This document shows positions 1 to 7,237 of a stretch of 64,000 nt of DNA, piece after piece. The notes beneath the pieces were generated by a model, which worked only from the letters and a program-made list of their open reading frames with translations, ran no database searches and was not told where the DNA came from. The stretch is from Tepidamorphaceae bacterium (GTDB lineage: Bacteria > Pseudomonadota > Alphaproteobacteria > Rhizobiales > Tepidamorphaceae), in contig JANQNT010000024.1 in the NCBI GenBank assembly GCA_028279445.1, forward strand, positions 1 through 64,000. Direction: 5' to 3'. The position numbers were made by a program, and so were the translations under genes. The number at the start of each line of letters is the position of its first letter. Position 1 is the stretch's first letter.

Positions 1-246
1 CTTGCTGGTTTTCAAGTCCCCGATAACGCCGTCAGGGGCGAAATCCGCCGCGTCCCGAGAGGGATATGGCCAAAATCGCCCATTTCGGCGTTGCAAAGCA
101 CTAGCAAGGGCCAACCCTTGCGTCGGCTTTGCGCCTGGAACTGAACGATTTTGGCGCATACCACGCTCCAAATCCTGAATGTCGATACCGCCCAGAGCAT
201 TCCAGTAAACACCTACTCGCCAGAAATGCTCTATCCATTTGATTTT
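1..246. other. Left-edge stretch without a recognisable gene
   Basis: A 66-codon open frame on minus (12-212) has no domain, no convincing ribosome-binding site and no recognisable relative. I see no RNA gene here. A GTCGATACCGCC string near 180 resembles the TCGATACAGCCT motif found elsewhere in the window, with mismatches. The end of a gene may lie beyond the left edge. Confidence 0.4.
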
Positions 247-294
247 GAGCATGTTCTTGCCCGAAAACCGCTCACACTTTTCGGGAACATGCTC
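247..294. repeat. Extragenic palindrome (GAGCATGTTC family)
   Basis: Imperfect inverted repeat. The outer arms are GAGCATGTTC and GAACATGCTC. Inner arms CCCGAAAA and TTTTCGGG surround a CCGCTCACAC loop. It sits at the 3' end of the minus-strand gene 294-644, and the TAG stop (CTA, 294-296) shares the last base of the hairpin. It could act as a terminator or RNA-stabilising hairpin for that gene. Similar GAAAAGTG...TTTTCGG strings recur near 57258 and 60800. Confidence 0.7.
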
Positions 295-644
295 TAACAG
301 CGATGGTAACGCATGCAGCCGCGGAAGTTCTTTCCGCCGTGCCCCCAGTTCGCCGCGCACCTGCTCGCCCAATGGCTGCACCGGTTGCTGCGGTAGCGGT
401 AGTGGCGATGGTGGCGTGCCGGGCGCCGCACCCGTGGGCGATAATAGTAGTGCCGGTAGCCGTAGCTGCGCGGGTAGTAGTAGCGATAGCGGTAGCGGTA
501 TCGCGGATAATGACCGAAATGCAGGCTGAAGCCCGATCCGTAGTAGCCGAAGCCATAGCTTCTGTGATGAGCCTCGGCGGGCTTGGTCGAAAGCGTGAGC
601 GCCAGAAGCAGCGCGGCGAAGACTGACATCAGGATCTTGCTCAT
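294..644 (-). CDS. Small secreted Arg/His/Tyr-rich protein, paralogue 1
   Basis: A 116-residue protein of unknown function. Residues 1-25 form a signal peptide ending in AEA, so it should be exported. The mature part is very rich in Tyr, Arg and His (runs such as RYRYRYRYYY). It ends in a Cys-containing tail with the pattern CxxWxxRCAANWGxGGKNFRGC, about 30 residues long. That tail is nearly identical in the next gene (748-1104), so the two are tandem duplicates. The basic, Tyr-rich body suggests an envelope-associated protein, and the four tail Cys suggest disulphides. The tail is somewhat reminiscent of BA14K-like surface proteins, but I cannot assign it. The coding repeat at DNA level (GGTAGCGGTA-like) is a consequence of the RY repeats. 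Confidence 0.75.
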   Translation of the reverse strand: MSKILMSVFAALLLALTLSTKPAEAHHRSYGFGYYGSGFSLHFGHYPRYRYRYRYYYPRSYGYRHYYYRPRVRRPARHHRHYRYRSNRCSHWASRCAANWGHGGKNFRGCMRYHRC

Positions 645-747
645 GATGTCCTCCTGTGTGTCTTGTCACCGTATGACGTATCAGGGTCCGGCGGTCCCGA
701 GATGGCTCAGGCCGGATGGCTGATGCGTTGACAATGAAACGCCGCCG

Positions 748-1104
748 TCAGCAGCGGTGGTAGCGCATGCAGCCGCGGAAGTTCTTTCCGCCGTAGCCCC
801 AATTGGCAGCGCAGCGCCGGCTCCAGTAACCGCACCGGTTGCCGCGGCTGCGATAGGTCCGGTGGTAGCGGCGTGGCCGCACCCTCGGCGCGTAATGGAA
901 ATAGACGCCGTAGCCGCGGCGGGGGCGGTGGTAGCGATAGCGGTAGCGCGGCGCGTAATAGCGATAGCGGTGGCCATAGGAATGTCCACCGTGCGCATAT
1001 CCGGTCCCGAAGTCATAGTCGCCGGCCGCGGCCTTCGCCGGCGCAGCCGGCATCGCCAGGCCAATCAACAGGGCGAGGAAAGTCGACAGCAGAATGGCAC
1101 GCAT
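748..1104 (-). CDS. Small secreted Arg/His/Tyr-rich protein, paralogue 2
   Basis: A 118-residue protein and tandem paralogue of 294-644, transcribed first. It has a signal peptide of about 25 residues ending AKA, then a Tyr/Arg/Gly/His-rich body with RYRYHRPRRGYG-type repeats, and the same Cys tail (RCAANWGYGGKNFRGC then MRYHRC). The gene spacing is about 100 bp. A TCCTCC-type complement of a Shine-Dalgarno sequence precedes the ATG. Conservation is strongest at the signal peptide and the tail and loose in the middle, so the tail is the likely functional part. Function unknown. Confidence 0.75.
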   Translation of the reverse strand: MRAILLSTFLALLIGLAMPAAPAKAAAGDYDFGTGYAHGGHSYGHRYRYYAPRYRYRYHRPRRGYGVYFHYAPRVRPRRYHRTYRSRGNRCGYWSRRCAANWGYGGKNFRGCMRYHRC

Positions 1105-1210
1105 CGTGTCCTCCTAGTGTCCCCCTGAATCACGGTCCCCCCTGAGCGCTTCGGGCGAGACTAGCATGCATCAACCATAGCCGGCTACACGATCTCGCGA
1201 CCCGGCGGTC

Positions 1211-2329
1211 CTATCGCAGTTCGGCCGGCTCGCTCCGGCGCGCGTTGTCGCTCGAGCGGTCGACACCGACCGACTTGACGACCGCCCACATCCGCATGCC
1301 GCGTTCGATCCTGAGCCGCTCGCGCGACAGCCGTGTGATGCGCGCCAGCAGCATGGTCCCGCCGCAGTCGAGCCGCACGTCGACAAAGGCGCCGGCATCG
1401 ATCCGCAGATCCGCCACGCGCCCCTCCAGCACGTTGTTGGCGCTGATCGCGCTGGGTGGCGCCAGCGCCAGCATCACGTCGCGCGAACGCACCCGCAGCC
1501 GCACCGTTTGTCCGGGAACGCCCGTCAATCGCGGCACGATCATCTGTCCGCCGGGGAAGACGACGGTGGTCATCGCAGCCTGGTCGTCATGCGCGGCGAT
1601 CTCGCCGCTGATCACGGCGCCGGCCTCGAAGCGCCCGGTGAGCGGAAACAGGTCGAGCCGCGACATGATCGCGTCCACCGGCCCGCTGGCGGCCACCCTG
1701 CCGTCGCCCAGCACCACCATGTTGCCGGCAAGCCTGGTCACCTCGTCGATCGAATGGCTGACCAGGACGATCGGCAGCCGGGCATCTTCGTGCAGCCGCT
1801 CCAGGTAGGGCATGATGTCGGCCTTGCGGCCTTGGTCGAGCGAGGCAAGCGGCTCGTCCAGCAGAAGCGCCTTCGGGTTGGACATCAGGGCGCGCGCCAG
1901 CGCCACCCGCTGGCGTTCGCCACCCGACAACCCGCGCGGCGCGCGCGTCAGCAGCTTCTTCAGTCCGAGCAGCTTGATGATGCGGTCGGTCTCGGCTTCA
2001 GGCAGCGGCTTTTCCGCGCGCTTGGCGCCGAACTCGAGATTGCGCGCCACATTGAGATGCGGGAACAGCCGCGCGTCCTGGAACACATAGCCGATCCGGC
2101 GTCGGCGCGCGGGGACGCAAACCTGGCGGGCGGTGTCGAGCATCGTTTTGCCGCCCAGCTTGACGAACCCCCGGTCGGGACGCAGCAGGCCGGCAACCAC
2201 GTTGACACAGGTGGTCTTGCCCGCCCCGGAGGGTCCGAACAGGGCGGTCACGCCGGGCTGGTGCACCGCGAAGCCGATATCGAGCGACACATCCCCGAAT
2301 TTGTGCGCGAAATCGACGGTGAGTGTCAT
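1211..2329 (-). CDS. modC: Molybdate ABC transporter ATP-binding protein ModC
   Basis: A 372-residue ATPase of the high-affinity molybdate importer. Walker A GPSGAGKT lies at residues 32-39, a signature LSGGERQRVALARAL follows, and Walker B ALLLDEPLASLD comes after it. The C-terminal third has the molybdate-binding TOBE/Mop-type region (SANNVLEGRV... AFVDVRLDCG), which fits ModC rather than a sugar ATPase. The start ATG overlaps the modB stop (ATGA, 2326-2329), so translation is coupled. The frame stays open far upstream inside modB, but that part is a shadow. It is last in modA-modB-modC. I see no ModE-type palindrome upstream of modA. Confidence 0.95.
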   Translation of the reverse strand: MTLTVDFAHKFGDVSLDIGFAVHQPGVTALFGPSGAGKTTCVNVVAGLLRPDRGFVKLGGKTMLDTARQVCVPARRRRIGYVFQDARLFPHLNVARNLEFGAKRAEKPLPEAETDRIIKLLGLKKLLTRAPRGLSGGERQRVALARALMSNPKALLLDEPLASLDQGRKADIMPYLERLHEDARLPIVLVSHSIDEVTRLAGNMVVLGDGRVAASGPVDAIMSRLDLFPLTGRFEAGAVISGEIAAHDDQAAMTTVVFPGGQMIVPRLTGVPGQTVRLRVRSRDVMLALAPPSAISANNVLEGRVADLRIDAGAFVDVRLDCGGTMLLARITRLSRERLRIERGMRMWAVVKSVGVDRSSDNARRSEPAELR

Positions 2330-3027
2330 TGGCCCGCCAGCCTCTTCAGCCGCACGGCGGCCAGTTCCGAGAGGATCAGGCCGGCGAAGGCCAGCGCGAT
2401 CGCAAGCAGCACGAGGCGGGCGGCGGATGCTTCGCCACCCGGCGTCTGGATCGCCGTATAGATGGCTAGCGGCAGGGTGCGGGTCTCGCCCGGAATATTG
2501 GAGACGAAGGTGATGATGGCGCCGAACTCGCCGAGGCTGGCGGCGAAGGCGGTGATCGCGCCCGCCAGGATGCCGGGTCCGGCCAGCGGCAGGGTGATCG
2601 ACACGAAACGGTCCAACGGTCCCGCGCCGAGCGTCTCGGCGGCCTCGGTCAGGCCCGGGTCGATCGCCTCCATGGAGAGCCGGATGGCGCGCACCTGGAA
2701 GGGAAACGTGATGATGCCGGCAGCCAGCGCCGCGCCCGTCCAACTGAACATGAAGCGGATGCCGAAGGTCTGGTCGAGCCATGCGCCCAGCGGCGCGTTG
2801 AGCCCGAAGGTGACCAGCAGCAGATAGCCCATCACCACCGGCGGCAGCACCAGCGGCAGGTGGACGAGCGCATTGAGAACGCTGTGTCCGGGGAACTGGC
2901 GCGTGAGCAGGACAGAGGTCCCCAGCGCGAAAGGCAGCGCGCCGATCACCGCGACGAGCGACACCTTCAGGCTCAAGAAAAGCGCCTGCATCTCCGCCGC
3001 GGTCAGCCAGCCATCCACGGCACTCAC
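2326..3027 (-). CDS. modB: Molybdate ABC transporter permease ModB
   Basis: A 233-residue inner-membrane permease with five or six hydrophobic segments. It carries the cytoplasmic EAA loop that docks on the ATPase (EAAETLGAGPLDRF, from about residue 128). Length and motif match ModB. Its start overlaps the end of modA by 4 bp and its stop overlaps the modC start, so modA, modB and modC form one translationally coupled operon. It forms the channel for molybdate (and tungstate) delivered by ModA, supplying molybdenum cofactor enzymes. Confidence 0.95.
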   Translation of the reverse strand: MSAVDGWLTAAEMQALFLSLKVSLVAVIGALPFALGTSVLLTRQFPGHSVLNALVHLPLVLPPVVMGYLLLVTFGLNAPLGAWLDQTFGIRFMFSWTGAALAAGIITFPFQVRAIRLSMEAIDPGLTEAAETLGAGPLDRFVSITLPLAGPGILAGAITAFAASLGEFGAIITFVSNIPGETRTLPLAIYTAIQTPGGEASAARLVLLAIALAFAGLILSELAAVRLKRLAGQ

Positions 3028-3809
3028 CCGTCGGTAAAGCCGTACTCAGCGAAGACGGCGCGTGCCTGCGGCGAGACGAGATAGGCGGAGAACGCGTTTG
3101 CCGCCGCGGCGACGCGCCCGCCCATCAGCGCCATCGGATAGGTGATCGGTTTGTGCAGGTTCGCCGGCACCGTGGCGATAACCCGGACCTGATCGCTGAT
3201 CCGCGCATCGCTGGCATAGACGATGCCGAGCGGCGCCTCGCCCCGCGCGACCAGAGCCAGCGCCGCCCGCACGTTGTCGGCGCGGGCAAGCCGCGGTTCC
3301 AGTTCGGCCCACACCCCCCAGGCGATGAGCGCCTGGCGCGCATAGACGCCGGCCGGCACGTGATCGGGATCGCCGAGCGCCAGCCGCCCGTCCTCGCCGA
3401 GCAGCGCCGCGAAGTCGGGCGCGCTCAGGTAGTCGATCGTATCGGCCGGGATGTCGTTGTCCGCCGGGGCGATCATCACCAGCCTGTTGCTGGCGATGTT
3501 GCTGCGCGTGCCGCGTGCAAGCAGGCGGCGCGCATCCAGTTCGTCCATCCAGTCCGCGTTGGCGGAGATGAAGACATCCGCCGGAGCGCCGGCGATGATC
3601 TGCCGCGCGAGCACCGAAGAGGAGGCGAAGGAGAAGCGCACCTCGTTGCCGCTCACCGCGGTGAACGCATCGCCGACCGCCTGCAGCACGTCGGCGAGAC
3701 TGGCCGCGGCAAACACCGTGACGGGGCGCTCCACGCCCGCCGCGCGCGCCGGCAGGGCGGCAAACCAGACCAGCAGGACAACGCCAAGAAAACGCATCAA
3801 GCAAGACAT
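3024..3809 (-). CDS. modA: Molybdate-binding periplasmic protein ModA
   Basis: A 261-residue periplasmic binding protein. The signal peptide (residues 1-22, ending PARA) is followed by VTVFAAASLADVLQAVG, the typical ModA start in which the first Ser contacts the oxyanion. The SSSVLARQI and ADVFISANADWMD segments are also family hallmarks. The frame is open for 42 more codons upstream, but those residues would precede the signal peptide, so the start at 3809 (MSCLMRF) is preferred. An ATG at 3797 is also possible. It is first gene of modABC and lies divergent to the SDR gene at 3993. Confidence 0.93.
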   Translation of the reverse strand: MSCLMRFLGVVLLVWFAALPARAAGVERPVTVFAAASLADVLQAVGDAFTAVSGNEVRFSFASSSVLARQIIAGAPADVFISANADWMDELDARRLLARGTRSNIASNRLVMIAPADNDIPADTIDYLSAPDFAALLGEDGRLALGDPDHVPAGVYARQALIAWGVWAELEPRLARADNVRAALALVARGEAPLGIVYASDARISDQVRVIATVPANLHKPITYPMALMGGRVAAAANAFSAYLVSPQARAVFAEYGFTDG

Positions 3810-3992
3810 CAACGCACAACCACCATTCACAACTTCTAACGCCGCCGCGCGGACACGGCCGGCGGATAACCCAAGTGGCGACCATAAAAGCAGAAACGGC
3901 CGTGGGCTGCATGAAGGAATCGACGCCGCCCGCACGCGGCGTCACAATGCCCCACCGCGTCGCTGACGCGGTGCGCTTCGGGGGAGACAGCG

Positions 3993-4799
3993 ATGTTCGA
4001 CTATTCCGGCAAGCACGTCTTTGTCGCCGGCGGCACCAGCGGCATTAATCTGGGCATCGCCCAAGGCTTTGCCGAGGCGGGTGCCAACGTCTTCGTCATG
4101 TCGCGGTCGGCTGACAAGGTCGCCGCGGCGGTGGAAACACTGAAATCGGCCGGCGCCGAGGCTGGCGGGGCGTCGGCGGACGTGCGCGACCACGATGCCG
4201 TCGCCGCGGCCCTTGCCGCAGCGCACGGCTCTTTCGGCGACATCGACGTGCTGGTGTCCGGTGCGGCGGGCAACTTCCCCGCTCGCGCCAACGATATCTC
4301 GTCGAACGGCTTCCGCTCGGTGCTGGAGATCGATGTGCTCGGCACCCATCACGTCATGACCGCCGCCTATTCGCTGCTGAGAAAACCGGGCGCCTCGGTA
4401 ATCAACATCTCCGCGCCGCAGGCGGTGGTCGCCATGACCGGGCAGGCCCATGTCTGCGCCGCCAAGGCCGGCGTCGACATGATCACCCGTACACTGGCGC
4501 TGGAGTGGGGCCCTGAGGGTATCCGCGTCAATTCCGTCATCCCCGGCCCGATCGACGAGACGGAAGGGATGCGCCGGCTTGCGCCGACGCCGGCGGCGAT
4601 GGCCGCTGTGGCCGGCAGCGTGCCGATGAAGCGCATCGGGCAGAAGCGCGATGTCGCCAATCTGTGCATGTTCCTGGGATCGGATTTCGCCGACTACCTC
4701 ACGGGCGCGGTGATTCCCGTCGATGGCGGCTGGTCGCTCAACCTGCCGGGCACGGCGCTCGATCCCGTGCTGGCGATGCTCGACGCGCGCAAGCACTGA
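3993..4799 (+). CDS. SDR-family reductase, 2,4-dienoyl-CoA reductase-like
   Basis: A 268-residue Rossmann enzyme. The nucleotide motif GGTSGINLG is at residues 13-21, followed by SGAAGNF (89-95) and Ser140. The classical YxxxK is absent: Lys158 is present, but Val154 sits where Tyr should be (HVCAAKAG). This, together with NFPA and the EWGPEGIRVNSVIPGPI...TEG block, is the pattern of the DECR/peroxisomal dienoyl-CoA reductase branch. That branch reduces 2,4-dienoyl-CoA with NADPH using a differently placed Tyr. The likely role is beta-oxidation of polyunsaturated acyl-CoAs. Calling it a generic SDR is safe and the DECR substrate is an inference. A DUF3095 gene follows after 69 bp on the same strand. 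Confidence 0.85.
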   Translation: MFDYSGKHVFVAGGTSGINLGIAQGFAEAGANVFVMSRSADKVAAAVETLKSAGAEAGGASADVRDHDAVAAALAAAHGSFGDIDVLVSGAAGNFPARANDISSNGFRSVLEIDVLGTHHVMTAAYSLLRKPGASVINISAPQAVVAMTGQAHVCAAKAGVDMITRTLALEWGPEGIRVNSVIPGPIDETEGMRRLAPTPAAMAAVAGSVPMKRIGQKRDVANLCMFLGSDFADYLTGAVIPVDGGWSLNLPGTALDPVLAMLDARKH

Positions 4800-4868
4800 G
4801 CGGGCGCTTGCATCGCGGCCGGTTCGTGCCCACGTCCTGCTGACAGGTGCCGCGGGGTATCGATCTTC

Positions 4869-6062
4869 ATGGCGACGTCGAGTGAACGCTTCTACACGGA
4901 CCTGCCGGACTTTGCCGATTTCGACGGCATCATCGACTTCGGGTCCTACGCATCCTTTCCCGACGACTGGACTGTGCTCGTCGCCGATGTGCGCGGCTCC
5001 ACCGATGCAATCCGTGCCGGGCGCTACAAGAACGTCAACATGCTGGGTGCCGCCTCGATCACGGCGGTGCTGAACGCCTGCAAGGGTCACGATCTGCCGT
5101 TCGTGTTCGGCGGCGATGGCGGGGCGGTCATCGTGCCGCCATCGCTGAGCGCGCCGGCCGGGGCGGCACTGGCGCGGCTTGCCGTTGCCGCGCCGGACAT
5201 GTTCGGCCTGAGCCTGCGCGCCGCGGCGATTCCCGTCGCGGTGCTCAGGGCCGGCGGCAGCGATGTGCTGGTGCGCAAGTACCGTTTGAGCCCGGGCAAT
5301 CACCTGGCGATGTTCGCCGGCGATGGTCTTGAGCGCGCCGACGAGATTCTCAAGAGCCCGCATGTCGGGCACTTCGCCCTGTCGCTTGCCGACGGGGGCG
5401 TTCCGGACCTCACCGGCCTGTCCTGCCGCTGGGCACCGCTGAAAGCCACCGGCGGGATCATGCTGACCGTGATGGTCAAGCCGCTTGGTCCGACCATGCC
5501 CGCCCGCCGCGAGGTGCTCGACGAGGTGCTGACCCAGGCCGGACGCATACTCGGCGACGATCCCGCGGCGGTCGCCCCGGCAAAGCAGCGCACGCTGCGC
5601 TTTCGCTGGCCGCCGGCGGGTCTGTGGCGCGAAGCCCGTGTGACGGCCGGGCGCCAAGGTGTCGCCGGGCGCTACCTTTCCCTGCTCGCCATGACCCTGG
5701 TCGTGGCGGTGTGCGATTTGTTCAGCCTGCGGATCCGCGATTTCGATCCCCCCGCCTATCGCGCGGAACTGCGCGCCAACACCGACTTTCGCAAGTTCGA
5801 CGGCTTCCTGCGCATGGTGCTCGACACGACGCCGGCACAGGCCGATGCGCTGGGTTCCTATCTCGACAAGCAGTATGTGGCAGGCCGTCTCCTGCATGGC
5901 ATGCACCGTGCCGACGCCGCACTGATGACCTGCCTGGTGTTCAACCTGGAGCGGTCCGAGCATGTCCATTTCATCGACGGCGCCGATGGTGGCTACGCGC
6001 TGGCCGCCGCCGATTTCAAGGCGCGCGCCGCGGCTCGCGAGGTGCCGGCGATCGCGAGCTGA
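4869..6062 (+). CDS. DUF3095 protein with class III cyclase-like N-terminus
   Basis: A 397-residue cytoplasmic protein of the DUF3095 family. It opens with the family block (FYTDLPDFADFDGII, then GRYKNVNMLGAASI). The segment VLVADVRGST has Asp40 and PFVFGGDGG has Asp83. The 43-residue spacing and the beta-strand context resemble the two metal-binding Asp of class III nucleotidyl cyclases and, more distantly, GGDEF domains. The C-terminal half (from about 190) is unassigned. No transmembrane segment is evident. It lies between the SDR gene and phnG. A Pho box separates it from phnG, so it is probably not part of the phn operon. The enzymatic role is inference only. Confidence 0.8.
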   Translation: MATSSERFYTDLPDFADFDGIIDFGSYASFPDDWTVLVADVRGSTDAIRAGRYKNVNMLGAASITAVLNACKGHDLPFVFGGDGGAVIVPPSLSAPAGAALARLAVAAPDMFGLSLRAAAIPVAVLRAGGSDVLVRKYRLSPGNHLAMFAGDGLERADEILKSPHVGHFALSLADGGVPDLTGLSCRWAPLKATGGIMLTVMVKPLGPTMPARREVLDEVLTQAGRILGDDPAAVAPAKQRTLRFRWPPAGLWREARVTAGRQGVAGRYLSLLAMTLVVAVCDLFSLRIRDFDPPAYRAELRANTDFRKFDGFLRMVLDTTPAQADALGSYLDKQYVAGRLLHGMHRADAALMTCLVFNLERSEHVHFIDGADGGYALAAADFKARAAAREVPAIAS

Positions 6063-6111
6063 GCCCGGCTGTCCCCGCATTGCTGCCATGTGTTGCGGCA
6101 GCGTCTTCGAA

Positions 6112-6129
6112 CTGTCACGAATCTGGCTC
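6112..6129 (+). promoter_or_regulatory. Candidate Pho box upstream of phnG
   Basis: CTGTCAC-GAAT-CTGGCTC: two 7-mers in 11-bp register, matching the PhoB consensus (CTGTCAT repeated every 11 bp) well in the first half and less well in the second. It ends only 13 bp before the phnG ATG. If it replaces the -35 box, transcription would begin at or just inside the annotated start. Confidence 0.6.
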
Positions 6130-6142
6130 ATTAACACGGCCC

Positions 6143-6619
6143 ATGAGCGACATGACGCAGTCGGGTGGCAGCGCGGCCGAACACACCGCGCGACAGCGAT
6201 GGATGTCCGTCCTGGCGAAGGCGGACTGGAGCGAACTCGCGCCGCTTTTCGCCGTCCGCGACGACAAACCCGACTACCGTTTCCTGCGTGCCCCGGAGAC
6301 GGGACTGGTCATGCTGCGCGGCCGCATGGGCGGCACCGGCAACCCCTTCAACATGGGCGAGGCGACGGTCACCCGCTGCGCGGTGACGACGCAGACCGGC
6401 ATCGCAGGGCACTCTTACGTCATGGGCCGCAACCAGGCCCATGCGGAAGCCGCCGCCGTGCTCGATGCCATGCTGCAGGACCAGGCGACCCACGACGTCG
6501 TGGAGCACGATGTCATCGCACCGCTGGAACAGGCCGCCCAGGCGCGCCGGCAGAGCGATGCATCCAGGTCGGCGGCGACCAAGGTGGAGTTCTTCACCAT
6601 GGTGCGTGGCGAGGACTGA
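6143..6619 (+). CDS. phnG: C-P lyase subunit PhnG
   Basis: A 158-residue subunit of the carbon-phosphorus lyase core complex. TARQRWMSVLAKAD and ETGLVMLRGRMGGTG match the family. With PhnH, PhnI and PhnJ it forms the cytoplasmic complex that couples alkylphosphonate to ribose and splits the C-P bond. Starts at 6143 and 6152 are both plausible. The Pho box ending at 6129 places the likely transcript start close to or after 6143, and the E. coli protein has fewer residues before RQHWMSVL, so the second ATG deserves consideration. First gene of phnGHIJKLM. PhnH starts 5 bp after the stop. Confidence 0.93.
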   Translation: MSDMTQSGGSAAEHTARQRWMSVLAKADWSELAPLFAVRDDKPDYRFLRAPETGLVMLRGRMGGTGNPFNMGEATVTRCAVTTQTGIAGHSYVMGRNQAHAEAAAVLDAMLQDQATHDVVEHDVIAPLEQAAQARRQSDASRSAATKVEFFTMVRGED

Positions 6620-6623
6620 TCCG

Positions 6624-7235
6624 ATGAGCATTGCGACACACTCCGCCGACATCGCCGCAGGCTTCGCCGATCCCCCGGTGGACAGCGCGCAGGTCTTCCG
6701 CGCCGTCATCGACGCGATGTCGCGGCCGGGCAAGGTGGTGCCCGTGCCCGGCGATCTCGATCCGCCCGCGCCGATGACACCGGCGCTCGCTGCTGTCGTG
6801 CTGACGCTGGCCGACTTCGATACGCAGCTTTGGCTGTCGCCGGAATTTGCCACCGACGAGGTGCTGGCGTTCCTGCGCTTTCACACCGGCGCGTCCCTCG
6901 TCGATGATCCGGCCGACGCGGCCTTCGCGATCTCCCTGGGTCGGGAGAAGGCGCCGATCGCTGATCTGCCGCGCGGCACACCGGCCTATCCGGACCGTTC
7001 CGCCACGCTGATTGTGCAGGTGGAGACGCTGGACGATGACGGTCCGCTCCGCCTCACCGGTCCTGGCATCCGGCAGGAGAGCCGGCTCGATGTCGCACCC
7101 TTGCCGGAGGGTTTCTGGCAGGCCCGCGCCGACGCGGTCGGCGATTTTCCGCTCGGCATCGACGTGATCTTCGCATCGAGAACCCATGTCGCCGCGCTGC
7201 CGCGCACTACGAAAGTCAGCGAGCGGAGGGGTTAG
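6624..7235 (+). CDS. phnH: C-P lyase subunit PhnH
   Basis: A 203-residue subunit of the C-P lyase core. It contains AQVFRAVIDAMSRPGK, the conserved PhnH opening (F..vl.AmSrPG), and the central FLRFHTG segment. PhnH stabilises the PhnGHIJ complex and has a PLP-transferase-like fold without PLP. ATG at 6624 follows the phnG stop by a few bases, and phnI begins 3 bp after the phnH stop, so the genes are co-transcribed and probably translationally coupled. Confidence 0.93.
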   Translation: MSIATHSADIAAGFADPPVDSAQVFRAVIDAMSRPGKVVPVPGDLDPPAPMTPALAAVVLTLADFDTQLWLSPEFATDEVLAFLRFHTGASLVDDPADAAFAISLGREKAPIADLPRGTPAYPDRSATLIVQVETLDDDGPLRLTGPGIRQESRLDVAPLPEGFWQARADAVGDFPLGIDVIFASRTHVAALPRTTKVSERRG

Positions 7236-7237
7236 AC

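Noticed and set aside
12..212. A 66-codon minus-strand frame at the left edge
   Set aside because: No domain, no ribosome-binding site and no composition signal. Kept only as an unexplained stretch.
385..520. Apparent GGTAGC/GGTAGT tandem repeat that looks like a microsatellite
   Set aside because: It is the complement of Arg-Tyr and His-Tyr codons in the secreted protein gene, with no strict period and no sign of phase variation.
2330..2782. N-terminal extension of ModC through modB
   Set aside because: The frame stays open inside modB, but the ModC family starts at MTLTVDF, and ATG 2329 overlaps the modB stop in the usual coupled way.
3942..6137. A 731-codon minus-strand frame across the SDR and DUF3095 genes
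   Set aside because: Low-complexity translation without domains, opposite to two well-supported genes.
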